A stretch of DNA of 64,000 bases. Origin: G965197005 sp965197005 (lineage in GTDB: Bacteria > Pseudomonadota > Gammaproteobacteria > Pseudomonadales > Oceanobacteraceae). Location of the stretch: NCBI GenBank assembly GCA_965197005.1, contig OZ239982.1, positions 2,108,001-2,172,000 on the forward strand, read 5' to 3'. Shown here piece by piece: positions 62,291 to 64,000 of the stretch. The translations under genes and the position numbers were made by a program. Every line of letters begins with the position of its first letter. Within the stretch, counting starts at the first letter, position 1. The notes beneath the pieces were generated by a model. That model made no database searches. It had not been told where the DNA came from and saw nothing but the letters and a program-made list of their open reading frames with translations.

Positions 62291-63108
62291 CTTCTTATAA
62301 AATGCAAGATTTACTGCATTTAATGCAGCGTTTACGAGACCCTCAAACAGGCTGTCCTTGGGATATACAACAAACTTTCTCTAGCATTACGCCACACAGC
62401 GTAGAAGAAACCTACGAGGTCATTGATGCAATTGCACGAGAGGACTGGACAAACTTAGAAGAAGAGTTAGGAGATTTACTTTTACAAATTATTTTTTACT
62501 GTCAAATGGGTGATGAAAAAAATTATTTCGACTTTAGTAGTGTTGTCCACAAACTGGTTGCTAAACTTATTCGTCGTCACCCTCATGTTTTTCCTGATGG
62601 CAAACTCACCTGTGACATCAAGCCCAGTAAGATAAATGAAGAGCAGGTATTAGCAAACTGGGAGCAGGTTAAACTACAAGAAAAAGCAGACAAAAATAAG
62701 CATAATGAACGCTTATTAGACGACATTCCAGCGGCGATGCCTCCTTGGTTGTATGCTTATAAAATGCAAAAAAAAGCAGCTAAAGTTGGCTTTGACTTTA
62801 GCCACTGGCAAGCCATAAAAGACAAAATACTAGAGGAACTACAAGAGCTAGAAGAGGAAATCAAGCAGCATAACAAGCAACGGCAACAACAAGAAATGGG
62901 GGATTTACTCTTTAGCTGCATTAACCTTGCAAGGTGGCTTAAAATTCAACCTGAGACTGCATTAAGAGGCAGTAACCAGCGTTTTAAACAGCGTTTTGAG
63001 CATGTAGAGCAAGCCGTTAATCAACAAGCCAGCTGGCAAACCACCAACGCTGAGCAATTACAGCAATACTGGCAAGCGGCTAAAATAGCCTGTGCCAATG
63101 ACGATTAA
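62287..63108 (+). CDS. mazG: Nucleoside triphosphate pyrophosphohydrolase MazG
   Basis: Hydrolyses NTPs to NMPs and limits ppGpp effects by nucleotide pool control. The 273-residue protein has two MazG halves. The first has CPWDIQQT, VEETYEVIDAI and EELGDLLLQIIFY (Glu residues for metal); the second has KVGFDFSHW, EELQELEEEI and QEMGDLLFSCINLARW. Overlap with relA suggests coupled translation, an order known in E. coli. Confidence 0.96.
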   Translation: MTSYKMQDLLHLMQRLRDPQTGCPWDIQQTFSSITPHSVEETYEVIDAIAREDWTNLEEELGDLLLQIIFYCQMGDEKNYFDFSSVVHKLVAKLIRRHPHVFPDGKLTCDIKPSKINEEQVLANWEQVKLQEKADKNKHNERLLDDIPAAMPPWLYAYKMQKKAAKVGFDFSHWQAIKDKILEELQELEEEIKQHNKQRQQQEMGDLLFSCINLARWLKIQPETALRGSNQRFKQRFEHVEQAVNQQASWQTTNAEQLQQYWQAAKIACANDD

Positions 63109-63116
63109 CCCATTGT

Positions 63117-63632
63117 ATGATTATTCTTGGTATAGACCCCGGTTCGCGCATTACAGGCTTTGGACTTATCCGCATACAAGCTCAGCAAATACACTATCTG
63201 AGTAGCGGCTGTATTCGCTTAGGCGATGATGATATGGCGCAGCGACTAAACAACTTATTTGACAGCATTAAACAAATCATCATTCAGCACCAACCTCAGC
63301 AATTTGCCATAGAACGTGCCTTTATGGGGCGCAATGCTGACTCTGCCTTAAAACTAGGACAAGCCAGAGGGGTTGCCATTGTCGCTGCCACACAGCAGGG
63401 TTTAGACGTGCAGGAATACAGCCCTAGAACCATCAAACAAAGTGTTGCAGGCGTTGGTTCTGCTGAAAAGATGCAAGTACAAATTATGGTACAAAAAATT
63501 TTGAAATTACCAGGTTTGCCACAAAGCGATGCCGCCGATGCACTCGCCATTGCGTTATGTCATCACTATCATCAAGGGCATCTCATTCGTCGCTTAGGTG
63601 CAACTCGTCGTCGAGGAGGACGCTCCTCTTAA
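63117..63632 (+). CDS. ruvC: Holliday junction resolvase RuvC
   Basis: Endonuclease that cuts Holliday junctions with RuvAB. The 171 residues match the norm. Acidic active-site residues lie in ILGIDPGSRITGFG (Asp7), AIERAFMGRNADSALKLGQA (Glu), and SDAADALAIALCHHY (two Asp). It lies 8 bp after mazG. ruvA and ruvB, often next, do not follow here; a convergent arsenite exporter does. Confidence 0.97.
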   Translation: MIILGIDPGSRITGFGLIRIQAQQIHYLSSGCIRLGDDDMAQRLNNLFDSIKQIIIQHQPQQFAIERAFMGRNADSALKLGQARGVAIVAATQQGLDVQEYSPRTIKQSVAGVGSAEKMQVQIMVQKILKLPGLPQSDAADALAIALCHHYHQGHLIRRLGATRRRGGRSS

Positions 63633-64000
63633 AACCAATGACGGGTACGATTGGCAAATGCTACTAAAGAGAGCATAACAGGCACTTCCACTAACACACC
63701 AACCACGGTTGCCAATGCTGCCTGTGAGTGCAAGCCAAACAGCGAAATAGCCACCGCCACTGCCAGCTCAAAAAAGTTTGAAGTTGCAATCATACAAGCA
63801 GGAGCCGCCACATTATGCGGCAATTTAAGTTTGTAAGCACTCACATAAGATAATGCAAAAATACCATAGGTTTGTAACAACAAAGGAATGGCAATCAGCA
63901 TAATGACATAAGGCTGCATAATGATTGTCTTAGCCTGCAAAGCAAACAATAACACCACCGTTGCCAACAAACCCACTATGGACCAAGGCTTGAGCTTAGC
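63629..64000 (-). CDS. ACR3-family arsenite efflux pump, 5' end outside window
   Basis: The last 123 residues of a membrane transporter, about a third of the usual 340-350. The frame runs open to the window edge (KPWSIVGLLATVVLLFALQ), so the start lies to the right. It has four membrane segments with LLLQTYGIFALSYVSAY, NVAAPACMIATSNFFELAVAVAISLFG, and GVLVEVPVMLSLVAF, which are the family C-terminal motifs. ACR3 expels arsenite using proton motive force. Stop codons overlap those of ruvC by 4 bp. Confidence 0.9.
   Translation of the reverse strand, partial: AKLKPWSIVGLLATVVLLFALQAKTIIMQPYVIMLIAIPLLLQTYGIFALSYVSAYKLKLPHNVAAPACMIATSNFFELAVAVAISLFGLHSQAALATVVGVLVEVPVMLSLVAFANRTRHWF

Overview
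The window is a contiguous, gene-dense stretch of a low-GC gammaproteobacterial chromosome. The evidence is its classic gene orders: grpE-dnaK-dnaJ beside recN, rpsT/murJ-ribF-ileS-lspA-fkpB-ispH, glyQ-glyS-gmhB, an OxyR-type gene overlapping recG, and cysM-relA-mazG-ruvC. Intergenic DNA is AT-rich. Tandem heptanucleotide arrays plus an AAA-ATPase/PD-(D/E)XK gene of a family expanded in some large gammaproteobacterial genomes hint at a Thiotrichales-like or methanotroph-like lineage, but genus cannot be settled from this sequence.

Layout. 0-2.4 kb: 3' part of a double CaiB/BaiF CoA-transferase. 2.4-8.3 kb: leftward heat-shock block grpE-dnaK-dnaJ, then a metallo-hydrolase and dapB, with a good sigma-32-type promoter. 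8.4-12.3 kb: recN behind two LexA-like boxes, hisD with a small exported protein, and a possible 46-residue membrane protein. 12.4-15.5 kb: accessory island with a DUF1566 lipoprotein between 35-bp direct repeats, a 7-bp repeat array, an AraC-family regulator, an AraC-style operator and a relic of an AAA-ATPase/nuclease gene. 15.6-23.3 kb: leftward housekeeping run from rpsT to ispH. 23.6-28.1 kb: DHH phosphoesterase, a composite repeat, and a probable zinc-uptake cluster (His-rich DUF2796 protein, DUF3299 protein, ABC ATPase and permease) with two Zur-like boxes. 28.1-34.9 kb: gmhB-glyS-glyQ, then oxyR-like and recG. 35-42.1 kb: epimerase-like protein, hemN with an FNR/Anr-like promoter, an eIF-2B-like protein fused by overlap to pgi, and katG. 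42.4-46.5 kb: glycosyltransferase, PAP2 phosphatase, tRNA-Arg(CCG) and an LTA-synthase-like sulfatase. 46.5-49.5 kb: second accessory island: AAA-ATPase/PD-(D/E)XK protein and an unrecognised 238-residue protein, each bounded by composite repeats. 49.5-59.1 kb: SDR, EEP hydrolase, an operon pilZ-like/ackA/pta/acyltransferase, a diguanylate cyclase with a degenerate receiver, an OlsB-like acyltransferase and an exported protein. 59.1-64 kb: cysM-relA-mazG-ruvC and the end of an ACR3 arsenite exporter.

The most unusual content is a dispersed composite repeat family: 7-bp tandem arrays joined to an oriented GC-rich hairpin of about 30-45 bp, found at 13.8-14.1, 24.5-24.8, 48.15-48.22 and 49.1-49.45 kb, with a degenerate array at 46.53 kb. 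These repeats bracket the AAA-ATPase/nuclease gene, a decayed 5' copy of which lies 32 kb away beside ispH. Other points of interest are an OxyR-like regulator that keeps Cys199 but has Asn at position 208, an eIF-2B/MtnA-like protein with the catalytic Asp changed to Gln, a double CoA-transferase whose first half seems to lack the catalytic Asp, and several well-formed regulatory sites (sigma-32, LexA, FNR, Zur).

Start codons were chosen here by ribosome-binding sites and family lengths, so several differ from the longest possible reading frame. No similarity search was available; family names rest on recognised motifs.
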